Below the pieces are notes generated by a model. That model had not been told where the DNA came from, did not search any database, and saw only the letters and a program-made list of their open reading frames with translations. Positions 35,653 to 47,399 of a stretch of 64,000 nucleotides of DNA are shown here, piece by piece (position 1 is the stretch's first letter; each line of letters opens with the position of its first letter). Source of the DNA: Cocos nucifera (Eukaryota > Streptophyta > Magnoliopsida > Arecales > Arecaceae); assembly GCA_006176705.1 (NCBI GenBank), contig QRFJ01005868.1, forward strand, positions 62,001-126,000, read 5' to 3'. The position numbers and the translations under genes are program-made.

Positions 35653-35993
35653 TGATAGGAATCAGGGTTTGCGTACTTATTCAAGAAGGAAGCATCGTTA
35701 AACCCTAACCCTAATTTATTTTATGGGTTTAATTTTTGTAAATTAATTTAGGTTATTCTATTTTATTGGGATTCCTAATTTTGTTAGGATTATGTAATAA
35801 GAGTTCTGTTAGGTTCAAGTCAACTATTAGAGTTCTATTAGGTTATGTTTTTGTTTCTCTATTTATAGGCTTTACCTGTATGGAGAAACTTCAGACCTGA
35901 ATCATTGATTAAAAAAATTAAGAGAATTAATTTGAGTTTTCTTCCTTTTCTAATTTTTTTCTTGCTTTTTTATTTTCTTTTGGTTTTATATCA
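35653..35993 (+). mobile_element. 3' LTR of E2 (341 bp)
   Basis: It starts TGATAGGAATCAGGG and ends GGTTTTATATCA, the same family as the E LTRs. TATA-like CTATTTATAGGC is near 35860. It contains an AAACCCTAACCCTAAT word that looks telomeric but is part of the LTR in all three copies. Confidence 0.9.
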
Positions 35994-35994
35994 A

Positions 35995-38900
35995 TTATAG
36001 AAAACATGCAGGGTTTCATGCATAGATTTCAAAATTTTTTCGAAATATAGAGCAGCGGAAGACATAGATTAAACTATTTAATCTACAAAATGCATGTAAT
36101 CAAATTACAAAACCCTACATCAAGGATCTATAACATGTTATGATGCAAATATAAATCTAAAATTAAATTAATTATGAGTGGTATTGATCACATCAATATC
36201 TAGATCTAGAACAATTCTAGATCTAATCCTAGATTGCATCTACGTTACTAAGAGACCAGATCTCTTACCTTTGCGTCGGTCGAGAACTCCGCGGTTGAAT
36301 CCATTATTGCTTTTGGAGCCGCACATGCATCCGGCCTCTACAGATGATCCACACGAACCTGCAATATAGATCAGAGGTTCGTCGAATGAAGATCCGCTCG
36401 AAGTGCTAGCTTTTCGCAGATCCCTCCTGATGGTTAATCAAATACATGTTCTTCAGATCTCTTGGACAATCCAAGAGATGAAAAACATGAGAAGGAATGA
36501 GGGAGGAATCCAACCCTTGGATCTCCTATAAAATAGAAATAAAAAGACATGGAAAAAAATCCTAGGAGAAGACAAATCTTCTCCTTCAGGACGTCAACAG
36601 TTGATGTCCTGAAAACATTTATTATGCTAGGTTCAGAGGAGACTTTCTCCTCTGGATTTTTTTCTAATTTTTCAGATATCACACCCTCAGATTTTTCTCA
36701 TAAAAATCTCGTAAATAAAATTGAGAAGAAGGGCTCTCAAGGAAATCCTAAGAGAAGACCTTCTTCTCTTCTTCTTCTCGCATCAGGACATGATCAGATC
36801 ATGTCCAAAAAGAATCACCATGCCCCAACACCTTGGAGCACAGATTCCACGCCCTCTTCCTCTCTCTCTCTCAGATCTTTATCATATAAAAATCACATAA
36901 AATAATGAAAAAGAAGATACTCAAAAGAAAACAAAGAGAAGATAATCTTCTCTTACTTTTGTGCCTTCATGACATCAACGATTGATGTCCAGATGAAGAC
37001 CTTTTCTCTAAGGATCTTGGCACCATCTTTCCTCAAGCCTTTTCTCTCTCTCTCTCTGATTTTTATCATATAAAAATCATAAATAAAATAGGAAGAGAGA
37101 AACATAAAAGAAAAATATAAGAGAAGACAATCTTCTCTTACCTTGTCTCTTCAAGACATCAACCTTTGATATCTTAATTGAGGGCTCTTCTCCAAGAATC
37201 TTGGCACCACAAATCCTCCACGCCTTCTCCTCCTTCTCTTCTGATTTTTCTAGGATTTTTCACATCTTAAAACCATCTCATAAGAGGCATCCACCTTTTA
37301 TTGCAAGACTAGATTAAAACCTAGTCAAAGGAGGACTTCTATGGGGCGTCCAACTCTTGGACGCCCCTTCCTTGATTTTTGGCATGTGAAACAAAAAACC
37401 AACGCCCAAAAGAAAGGGAGAAAGGGCAGAAATCGAAAGGAGGGCGTGGGTAGAGGTGGCGCACAAGGGAGAAAGGAGTTTGGTCAAAAAGGGGACTCTT
37501 GCAAGAAGGAAAGAAATCCCAACTCTTTCTTATTTTGACCAAGTCAAAACAAACTCCCAAATAATCTGATATGTGGGCGTGGAAGGCCTTCTTGGGCGTG
37601 GGAATACATAGAAAAAATCTAGAATTAAATATTTAGTATGGGCTTTAATAGGCGCAAGAGAAAGAGAGAGTCCCAGTTGTCCAACTGGGACTCCTCTTGT
37701 TTGACTAGGTCAAAATAGGTTTAAACCAAATTTAAATCCTATTTAAATTAGATTAAATGCAACCCAATTAAAGATGATCCTAGTCCAACTAAGAGCCCAA
37801 TTAAATCAGATTAAATCAAGATTTAAATCTGATTTAAATCCTAAGTTAATTAGGTGCACCCAAGTCCTAGTCAAACAAGGAATTATTCTTTCTTGCAATT
37901 GGCTTATCCAATAAACCAACTAGACTTAATCTAATTAAATCCAAACAAATTCTAATTGAATCTAATTCAATTAGACTTGATCTTAGCCTGATTGCTCAAT
38001 CAAATTGAGCCAATTAGCAATCCAATTGCTAATTGATCCTCCTGCAACACTTGCATTAGGTCAAACACCAATCGTATTGATGGATTGATCTTAGAACGAT
38101 TCTCAATTGTCGATTAACCATCTGATCAGGTTACAAGCTCTAATGTGTGTGACCCCATAGGTTCGAACTTAAGTCGGTAGTACAGGAATCAATTTCTGTA
38201 CCAATCGAAGTTACTATCTACCAATGGTTCTTGACGTCCGGATAGGTCGAATGTATGCAAAGCAACATTCTTAGAATCCTGGCCTATGGTTATCGTATAA
38301 TTCATCCCTATAACCAATAATGCTCAAGACGACTTCGAGTATGCTGTTAAACACTCATACAAGTCATTTCTATTATGTCTCAAAATTTTGCAAATCCCGT
38401 GACACCTCACGAGGATTATCCAGGCCTAGGTTTTGCTAAATTGAAACACAGCGAGATATTCTCTTCTTGAAGTTAATCAGGAGTGGTCAATCCCATCTTG
38501 ACTCACACACCGACTCTACAAGTACTTAACTGTACCTAGAAATCTTCCATCACCTATATTAGAAATACAGGCAGTCCAGCACCAAAGTACAGTGAGTTAC
38601 TCGCAAGTCACCGTGGCAATCTTAGGTTGGAAGGACACTTATACCCATTGGCCTTAGCTAGCTACTCTTGACAGTAGAGTGCTACATTGGTCACGTTCAG
38701 TGCAGATGTACTCCTACATCTCACCTGGATGTCATACCAGTGTCTCCACACCACTTGGTTACGAGGACAACTAACGCATATGTCATACAGCGACCTACAA
38801 TCGATAAGTTATCATCCTTGTTAATAACTTATCATTTGGTTGTGAATAATTTAAGAACCATCCGATAAATCCTCCTTTATCGATTGATTGTGATTCTAAG

Positions 38901-39049
38901 GATTTCATCATAATTTAGGACTTCATTTAAGGAAGATAGAACTTTTATGATGAAACAGCCAAATTATTATTATTATTATTACATAATTTATATACTAATT
39001 TCAATCATCTACTACTTAGATTATTGGCTTTATGATACATTTTCCAACA
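35995..39049 (-). mobile_element. 3' LTR of S (3055 bp)
   Basis: The minus strand opens TGTTGGAAAATGTATC, a common copia LTR start, and closes at the ATAGAAAACATGC terminus next to the E2 LTR. It contains a set of hairpin-rich tandem units (36550-37260) and long AT-rich stretches (37700-38060) with repeated AATTAAATC-type words. Confidence 0.8.
36550..37260. repeat. Degenerate tandem units of about 170-180 bp with hairpins, in LTR S
   Basis: About four units each combine an AGAGAAGAC...CTTCTCT palindrome, a GACATCAAC...GTTGATGTC palindrome, a CTTGGCACCA word, a CT-rich run and ATCATATAAAAATC. The first part is repeated in the truncated LTR at 44100-44586. Confidence 0.7.
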
Positions 39050-42000
39050 ACTTTCACTTGGACTAAAGCCAATCAGAACGATATCAAATATCCTATCTTC
39101 TACTTGAGTTCGTAGAACTTCTTAGTTCCCAGGCCTTAGCAAATGGGTTGGTCAAGTTCTCCTTTTACATCGATCTTCTAAAGATCGACATCACCCAGAT
39201 CAAATATCTAAGATGAAAACGATGCAGAATATGCTGGTCCTTCGGTTCTTTAGCCTAAGCTATGGCTCCAGTGCTACGATAGGACTGGACCATAGGTGGA
39301 GGGTGCCACTCCTAACCTGCTAATGAACCTCAGTAACTACACAGCTTACATGGCAGCATCATATGCTACGATGTACTCTACATCACTAACTGAATAGACT
39401 AAAATATCCTGCTTGGAATCTTTCCAGCAGATTGCTCCTATAATTAGGATATGAGTCGACATTTTCTTGTTGTCATCTTGTTCTGACTGAAATCAAAACA
39501 TCCATATATTTTAAGTCAGTACTTCTATATTTGAGTCACTGGACCTTAGTATTTCTCAAATACTTAGGGATTGTCTATACAATCCTCCAGTGGCTCTTAC
39601 TTGGATTAGACTGGTTTCTGCTCACCACCTCTAGTGAGTATACCATGTCTAATCTCGTACATGGATAAATAAGATGATAGCTAAACTTTTATTCCTTGCA
39701 ATGTTGGAATGCTATTCCGGATTAAGAGAATTTCATCCTCAAACATCATAAGAAATAACACTACAAAACATTTTGCCCCATAATAAGTGCAGGGTTTGTC
39801 TTTGTTCATAACTAAGATATATGTTCAGAACGTATGTTCAAACTCTGAGATGATACTCAGACGGGCTTTATAGGTCCTTATCTTTCTGTCTGCGCTACTC
39901 TGATCCTATTAAAAATCCATTTACACCCAATGGATTTTATCCCTTCAGGTGATCAATTAGTATCCATACACTATTGATTTTCATAGACTTCAATTTGGAT
40001 CATATGGCTCCAAGCCACTTCTCAGAATCAGACCACTGCACTGTATCCTTATAGGTGATCGGATCCTTATTGTTCTCATCGAGCTCAACATGATCGCCAT
40101 CCCGAACCTAGACACTGAAGTATCTGTCCGACTAACGCGGTACTCCACCGGATCTCCTTAAAAGTGACACTTTAATGGGCTCCGAATTTGATATGATCAA
40201 ATCCGATTCTGTAGGTTTATCAGATAACGTCGGTTCCTTTCTATCAATCAAATTTTTACAAGTTCAACTTGATAGGCATCAGTTCCTTCTCTAAGGAACT
40301 CCTTTTCAAAAGGAATGCCCTACTACTGATGAACATCTTATGTTCTTTAGCATAGCAGAATTAATAACTCTTAAACACTTATTGGACCAGGATCCAAGTT
40401 TATCTATGTGCAAATATACGACATAGACTGATCAACTCCAAACCCGAAAGTGAGAGAGTCTAGGTCTACGCTCGATCTATATCCCATATGGAGTCAATGC
40501 AATAGATTAACTCGGTATAAATTTTCAGAGTAAAAAAAAAGTCACAAGAGCACAACCCTGCAATAGGTAGACAAGTATATCCTATTGTGGATTGAACCAT
40601 GTCTAACAAAGTTCAATTTCTCCTTTTAAATACACTATGTTCCGAAAAGGAATCCACTGAGAGAGAATCATATTCTCTCCTAGATATGTCATAAACTCAC
40701 TGGATAAGTATTTGCCTCCTCGATCTGATCGAAGAGTTTTAATACCTTATCCAGTTAGTTTTTTTTTTTCATTATTGAATCGTTTGAACATTTCAAATGA
40801 TTCATCCCAGACATACCCATGCCTAGATAGGTCATCTGTAATAAAATATTAATGCCTTTGGCACTTAAGTTCAAGGTCCACATACATCACTATGTATGAG
40901 ACTTAGAACTTTATCGGCTCCTTCACCTTTTTCAATAAAAGGTTACTTTGTCATCTTCCCAAGAAGACAAGATTCACAGACTATCAATGATTCACAATCA
41001 TTGATATTGAGGTTTCCCTCTCAAGCTAATCCGTTTATCCTGTTTTTGTCAATATGACCAAGCCTGTAATGCCAAACATAGACATTCATGACATAATCCA
41101 ACTAGGGTGTGTACATTCCACTTACCTTAAGTCCTTGCAGCGAATTGCATAAGTCCATTGGTATCTAATACCCAGATAGTAGAATTACATACAGAGAAGT
41201 TTTAAGGTGTTATCATATAACGTCTTTAATGAGCAACTTTTGCTTCTTTCTCTTGTTCAGCCTGTTATGGTCAAGGAAAGCAAGACAAATCTTCTTCCTA
41301 TGATCCTGTTTCAGACATTAAAAGTACTATGCCTGTTTTGGGTTAATCTTGGACTAATTGTTTTGACTGGGCTCAGAAACCCCAATACGAACCCATTCGT
41401 ACTGCTGAATCAATTTTCAACTTTCGATACTGATTATCGAAGTTGGGTCCATAAGTCTTTACTGTCTAACAGTGATATGAGCAATTAGGATTTAGCCTTA
41501 ATAGAGAACAATGACCTATTGTATATAAATCATTTTAAGCCTAAAAACTTGGACTTTAGTCTAAAAGTTCTCCCACTATTTTATTCAAACTGGTAGCCTC
41601 TACCTCCAATTCGAGGAATTACTTTAATTTTCTAGTAGGTACTAGAATCCACATAGACTGCACATGAGCCCAACTTTGGTTCGCCCATCCATGTACATCT
41701 AAGGGTAGGTTCATAACCAATTGTTTCTCCAAATAATTTCTAATAATTTTAATTTTGTCCTAGGCCCTGATCAGTTGGCTTTGGCCTTCTCAGAAAAGGG
41801 TCCAGTTAGGTCCAACCATTAACATGACCATACTTAGCGCATCCAACCAATGAATGATCAGGCCCAACTTTGGTTGGCCAACCCAACCACCATTAGAGAA
41901 ACACATCCAAGTCGTCATATGATGGATGATAATTTCATTAGTCAACAAGCACCAAGCCTTTGGGCCTTCAATGATTATTGAGTTAATGGACCCATTATCA

Positions 42001-43537
42001 AATACCTTAATGGGAGGCTATGACTCCGTTATCCCCATAACTTTGTCATTTTAAGGATCTAATAATTTTAGAGGATTTAAATTATTAGTGATTTAAGGAT
42101 AGAAAGGACATGGACCAATTTGCTCCCACTGACTTCACCAAGTCAAGTCCTCCCATTGACTTCGCAAGTCATTGATGAGAACTAGGATCAATTACGGTCC
42201 ATTGGCACCTAAATCAATCTCACTGAATAAAATTAGTCTCACTGATTTCCTATGTGACATGGGTTAGCACGAATCAATGAGCAACCTAATCAAAAACTTG
42301 ATTAACCACATTGGCCAGGTAAGTAAGATCGGTGGAAGGATCTGCCAAGGCTTGTCTTAGACACCATCAGAAATGGCCAGATAAGTAGGTTGCCAATTAA
42401 AAACCACTGGTCTGGGATGCCAGACTTACCTTAGACACCAATTAATTTATCAATTTTGATTTGGTCTGCCTAAAGACTCGGGCTCGACCACTGAGCCACG
42501 ATCAGCATCCATTTGTTAGATGTATGGACTTTGATCGACTACAACTATTGAAGTGATCTATAGAAATGATCTAATCCTAATTAACTATTAATTAGGTTTG
42601 ATCAATTTCTTAACTATGTCCATATTTAATCTAACCCTAGGTCTAACCCAGTTAAGGACTTGATCAAAGCTAACCCATTTCCCTTTAACCCATGTTTTAT
42701 GAAATTATCTTAGGATCTTCAAATCACAAACCTAGATCCTAAACAATCACTTAATTCTCAATTAAGTTTAAGTCTTATGGGTTTTGGTTTATGGAATCTC
42801 AGAACTAGTTTCTGATTTTATTATTTGAAATATTTTCAAATTGTATTGAATCATATTCAATATATAGTTTTAGATCTGTTTTGTTTCATTGTTTAGATTA
42901 TGTCTTAGGATTTCAAATCTAGGATTTTACAGAAAGTAAGTTCGCGATTTAATTTCTACAAAACATGTATATCACATATATCATCACTAGATTTAAAATA
43001 AAAACTACATATCAACATATGTATCATCAGGATCTAGATTTAGAATATGAAACATATCATATAGGTCCTATCTAAATGAACAAAATCAGATCATAAATCA
43101 TTTAAATTTAGATTTAAAATCTAAAAATAAATCATAAATCATTTTAGATCTCATCTAATATATTTATGATTTAAGTTTCTCGGATCAGCACATACTAGGA
43201 CAACCTTTCCACTGTAAGGAGTAAACCTTACAGCAAGACAACCTTATGGCAGTATGTGCAATTCTGATATTATTTAGATCTAATCTAAATAATCTAAAAT
43301 AGATCTAATATCTATTAAATTTCAGATTTAAATCAGAAAATTAAATCACAAATTTTCTTAGATCTAATCTAAATAATTCATGATTTTGATTTAAATCAGT
43401 ACATACTAGGACAATCTTTTCATTATAAGAGGTTAATCTTACAACAGGACAACCTTATGGCAGTATGTGCGATCTTTAATTAACTTTAATTTTCAGATTT
43501 AATCTAAAGCATACATAAACATGTTATAATAGAACCT
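39050..43537 (-). pseudogene. pol: Decayed copia pol and gag region of S
   Basis: No long frame survives, but minus-strand fragments fit copia pol in the right order. Nearest the polypurine tract is RNase H (39080-39480, with WKDSKQDIL, then VEYIVAYDAA and FISRLGVAPS). Next is the RT C-terminal part near 39560-39640 (VVSRNQSNP and PKYLRNTK). The GAG-pre-integrase motif lies near 40940-41060 (LGHIDKNRI, then CESCLLGKMTK). Bases 41800-43537 should hold gag but are too decayed to read. Numerous stops interrupt every domain. Confidence 0.7.
43185..43485. repeat. Duplicated leader segment of S
   Basis: Two copies (about 43188-43262 and 43403-43472) of a block beginning ACATACTAGGACAA and ending CAACCTTATGGCAGTATGTG. 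Between the two ends lies an internal GTAAGG...CCTTAC palindrome, degenerate in the second copy. They lie between gag and the primer-binding site, in the leader where packaging signals are expected. Confidence 0.7.
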
Positions 43538-43550
43538 GGCTCTGATACCA
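43538..43550 (-). other. Primer-binding site of S
   Basis: The minus strand reads TGGTATCAGAGCC, one base after the LTR terminus CTATCA. Confidence 0.9.
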
Positions 43551-43551
43551 C

Positions 43552-44586
43552 TGATAGGAAACATGCAGGATTTCATGCATAGATTTCAAAACTTTTTCGA
43601 AATATAGAACAGCGGAAGACATAGATTAAACTATTTAATCTACAATATGCATGTAATCAAATTACAAAATCCTACATCAAGGATCTATAACATGTTATGA
43701 TGCAAATATAAATCTGAAATTAAATTAATCATGAGTGGTATTGATCACATCAATACCTAGATCTAGAATAATTCTAGAACTAATCCTAGATCGCATCTAG
43801 GTCACCAAGAGATCAGATTTCTTACCTTTGCATGGGTCGAGAACTCCGCGGTTGAATCCGTTGTTGCCTTTGGAGCCGCACATGCGTCCGGCCTCTACAG
43901 ATGATCCACATGAATCTGCAACACCGATCGAAGGTTCGTCGAACGAAGATCCGCTCGAAGTGCTAGCTTCTCACAGATTCCTCTTGATGGTTAATCAAAT
44001 ACATATTCTTCGGATCTTTTGGACAATCCAAGAGATGAAGAACATAAGGAGGAATGAGGGAGGAATCTAACCCTTGGATCTCCCATAAAACAGAAATAAA
44101 AAGACATATGAAAAAAAATCCTAAAAGAAGACAAATCTTCTCCTTCAGGACGTCAATGGTTGATGTCCTGAAAACATCTATTATGCTAGATTCAGAGGAG
44201 ACCTCCTCTAGATTTTTTTCTAATTTTCCAGATATCACACCCTCAGATTTTTTTCATAAAAATCTCATAAATAAAATTAAGGACTCTTAAGAAAACCCTA
44301 AGAGAAGACCTTCTCTTCTTCTTCTCGATCAGGACATGATCAGATCATGTCCAAAAAGGATCACCATGCCCCAACACCTTGGAGCACAGATTCCACGCCC
44401 TCTTCCTCTCTCTCTCTCAGATCTTTATCATATAAAAATCACATAAAATAATGAAGAAGAAGATACTCAAAAGAAAAATAAAGAGAAGATAATCTTCTCT
44501 TACCTTTGTGCCTTCATAACATCAACGATTGATGTCCAAATGAAGACCTTTTCTCTAAGGATCTTGGCACCATCTTTCCTCAAGCC
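43552..44586 (-). mobile_element. Truncated 5' LTR of S
   Basis: It begins (plus strand) TGATAGGAAACATGC and is collinear with 35995-37038. The match stops after CCTCAAGCC at 44586, where the E leader begins, so about two thirds of the LTR is missing. Confidence 0.8.
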
Positions 44587-44909
44587 CTGGTATCAGGAGA
44601 AAGGGTGCGAAACGAAGTCGACGGAAGAGGCCTCCTTCTTCCGCCGCTCCAAGCCTCCCACCCGATCGGAGGTCTTTGGGGAAGATCGTAGGTGATGTCA
44701 GTGGCGATCAGCGGTGGTCGGTGGCGGTTGGAAAGATCGACGGTGAGGCGGGTCGGACTGCAACAGGGAGTCTGTTGAGGGTTTTGGCAGAGAAGAAAAA
44801 AATGGAGAGAGGGAGATGTATTCGACGCGAAATGGATGGAGAAAGAAAGAGGGGAAAGGAGCACGTAGAACAAGAAAAAAATTGCAGGATGTTCGCTCTG
44901 ATACCAAAT
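44587..44909 (-). other. 5' leader and primer-binding site of chromovirus E
   Basis: Minus strand: TGGTATCAGAGC (44895-44906) three bases from the LTR, then a pyrimidine-rich, CCGCCG-rich untranslated leader. The GGAGGCCTCTTCC segment near 44610-44635 closely resembles bases near 27515-27545 in E, which may mark another rearrangement point. Confidence 0.7.
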
Positions 44910-45251
44910 TGATGTAAAACCAAAAGAAAATAAAGAAGCAAGAAAAAAATTAGAAAAGAAAGAAAACTCAAATCAATTCTCTTAATTTTTTTAATCAATG
45001 ATTTAGGTCTGAGGTTTCTCCATACAGACGGAGCCTTTAAATAGAGAAATAAAAACATAACCTAATAGGACTCTAATAGTTGACTTGAACCCTAACAGAA
45101 CTCTTATTACATAATCCTAACAAAATTAGGAATCTCAATAAAATAGAATAACCTAAATTAATTCACAAAAATTAAACCCATAAAATAAATTAGGGTTAGG
45201 GTTTAACGATGCTTTCTTCTTGAATAAGTACGCAAACCCTGATTTCTATTA
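44910..45251 (-). mobile_element. 5' LTR of chromovirus E (342 bp)
   Basis: Same ends, length and TATA-like sequence as 22768-23109; about 16 differences by eye, mostly transitions. The right flank GAAGG duplicates the left flank of the other LTR. Confidence 0.9.
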
Positions 45252-45256
45252 GAAGG

Positions 45257-47399
45257 ATGTAGGAGGGAATGATCGGAAAGTATTCCAGTATATCAATAGC
45301 AACAATAAAGAAATGGCTGAGACAAGCACTGCTGGGGAATCAGCTGTTGGCCACGGTTTAGTTCTATCATTCATAAACATACCATCAAGTCAGTTATAGC
45401 TAATATAAAAATTAAAAATTAAAAATTAAAAAAATGAAAGAATCCAGCTAGAACAGAAAGGCATTTTGGAGTACTAAGACAGGTTCCACCCAATAAGATG
45501 ATACTAGTAGTGATATGGAAGAAAATTTTGTCTTATTATGTATTAGGACTACTATAAGTAACGCAGATGGTGCTATTGTACTTCATCCTTCTCTCTCTAT
45601 TCCTATGACACTCCCAAGCCCATGTTGTTATTTAGCTATTATACTCTGTTGATGTCATATTTTACTCTCATGATAAACAATAACCTACTAAAGATGTTAT
45701 TCTTTTTTTATGCTTGACCCCATTTATTCATATAGTTGACTTAGACCATGGACCCTTTTTCATTTGAAGAATATATAATTTTTTTGCTGTTTTCTTGTAC
45801 TATGTTCTTCATTATGCAGCATTGAAGTTTTGTTGCATGATGTGGAAATCATTATGCTAAATGGTGTGATGCCATGGGGGAACAACCACTTGCTTCCATC
45901 GACCAAAGCTTAAGCTGTGTATGATTTCTAGTTGTGATGATTTTTTGGCTGAAGAAGATGTTACACTAGAATCTGTTTTAAAGTGGAGGAAACAATTAAT
46001 AATAGGTTGTTACATAGTGGCAGCATATAGATGTTAGATCTAGACCAGGAAATAAACATTGATATTATCTTCCAGAGGTTTCTATGTTAATTAAAGCTTC
46101 ACAACTTTGTTAGGTATTTGTGATGGATTAGGAAAAATTATAATGTGAAAGTCCATAATGAGTTGATTGACTATGTCTGATCATCAAAAAAGTTACAGAT
46201 GATTTCATAATGAGGATATATATTTTGAAATAAAAATCTCACTCCAGATTGGCACTAAATACAGTGCAAAACATGGTTGTGTTATGTAGTTTTGCACTTG
46301 GCTTCCCAGATGCCTTTGCATGAGCAATTAGTAAGGTATTCTTCTACATGGTTGCTGTCATTGTCATTATTTGGTACCTCTGGACCTGTGTTTTGTTAAC
46401 ATCATGAAAATTGATCATGCTTTCTCTCTTAGTAAGATTATGGAAATAGACATTCTGTCTGTGCCTTGTTAACACCAAAAATTGACATTGCTGTGATTCA
46501 TGAGAAATGAGATTATTTGCTACAATTAAAAGGAACATAATGAATAATTCTATTTAATCAGTCTTTATGGAGTGTTGTCATTTATGATTACATATACACA
46601 TCTATCACGAACATATCTTGTCATTGTGCTGTATAAAATTTCTATTTCTCCAGTTGCCCTTGATGTATTGCTTGTATGTCAATTTGTCAACTGTTTGAAG
46701 GAATTTGTGTTAGGTATTCATTCATTTTTTAGTTGAAACTAAGGTGTTCCACCATGGTGTTACTATGTCTTGCTCCAAACCAACTTTCTCCATTTTATTC
46801 TATTGGTTTAAATTTTATGCTACCATCCCTGAACTCTCTCTAACAAAATTTTGGACTGCTTTTCATCTCAATGAATGTTCAACATTATTATTTGCTAGTG
46901 CAAAAGAGGGTTCGAGGTGCGTCTGAAGGAAACGAACAAGATGAAGAAAGATAGAAGAAAGTGTTTTGTTCCCTTTGAGTTGGGTGAGATTTAGGGGAGT
47001 CCTGCAGCTAGTTTTTCTTCTAAAATGTCATTCTAATGGAAGAAATCCTACTTAAAGTGTTAAAATAAGACTTCAGGCACGTCTAGCTAACCAATTGTGA
47101 CTATCCTTTGTTTTCTCTGGGTTTTGTCCATATTATATTATCAAACTCAGTTTCTTCCATTTTTTGAGATACTGGGACTACTTGGACTCATGTTTGATTT
47201 GATAAGCCATACTAGGCTTGATAGAAGGGCCTCCAATGTTCTCATACAAATGGGTTTGATTGAAGACTGAAGAGCTTTTGCTTTATTTCTTCCTTAATCC
47301 ATTAGGATAAAACTTCTATTAAATTTGCCCAACCCACGTCAGAATCTGTTTGGAAACTCACATAGGCATCCACTTCTTTAGTGCTTCCAATGCTTAGTT
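45257..47399. other. Host-like AT-rich sequence
   Basis: No gene is assignable. Bases 45257-45398 carry a short open frame (VGGNDRKVFQYINSNNKEMA) that stays open across the E insertion point, so they may be an exon remnant. The rest looks like intron or spacer. Confidence 0.4.

Larger units (their letters stand above)
35995..44586 (-). mobile_element. Ty1/copia element S with about 3-kb LTRs, 5'-truncated
   Basis: Direct repeats 35995-37038 and 43552-44586 correspond to the 3' end of a long LTR. The left LTR is complete (35995-39049); the right LTR is cut off after about 1.03 kb. On the minus strand the right LTR is followed by the primer-binding site TGGTATCAGAGCC (43538-43550), and the left LTR is preceded by a purine-rich AAGTGAAAGT. 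The 4.5-kb internal region contains decayed copia pol motifs in the expected order, so S is a dead copia element. Confidence 0.8.
22763..45256 (-). mobile_element. Ty3/gypsy chromovirus E, split by nested insertions
   Basis: LTRs of 342 bp at 22768-23109 and 44910-45251 have the same orientation and are flanked by GAAGG (22763-22767 and 45252-45256). By eye they differ at about 16 positions (near 5%). The 44910 LTR is followed on the minus strand by a primer-binding site and leader; the 22768 LTR is preceded by a polypurine tract, chromodomain and pol. The halves therefore belong to one minus-strand element. The roughly 17 kb between 27537 and 44586 is mostly inserted material: C2, E2 and S. 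A chromodomain after integrase places E among the chromoviruses. Confidence 0.75.

Noticed and set aside
35700..35715. AAACCCTAACCCTAAT resembling plant telomere repeat
   Set aside because: Only about two units, present at the same place in all three chromovirus LTRs, so it is an LTR motif.
36178..36905. Open frames in the S LTR
   Set aside because: Non-coding LTR sequence; frames do not match any retroelement protein and are not preserved in the second LTR copy.
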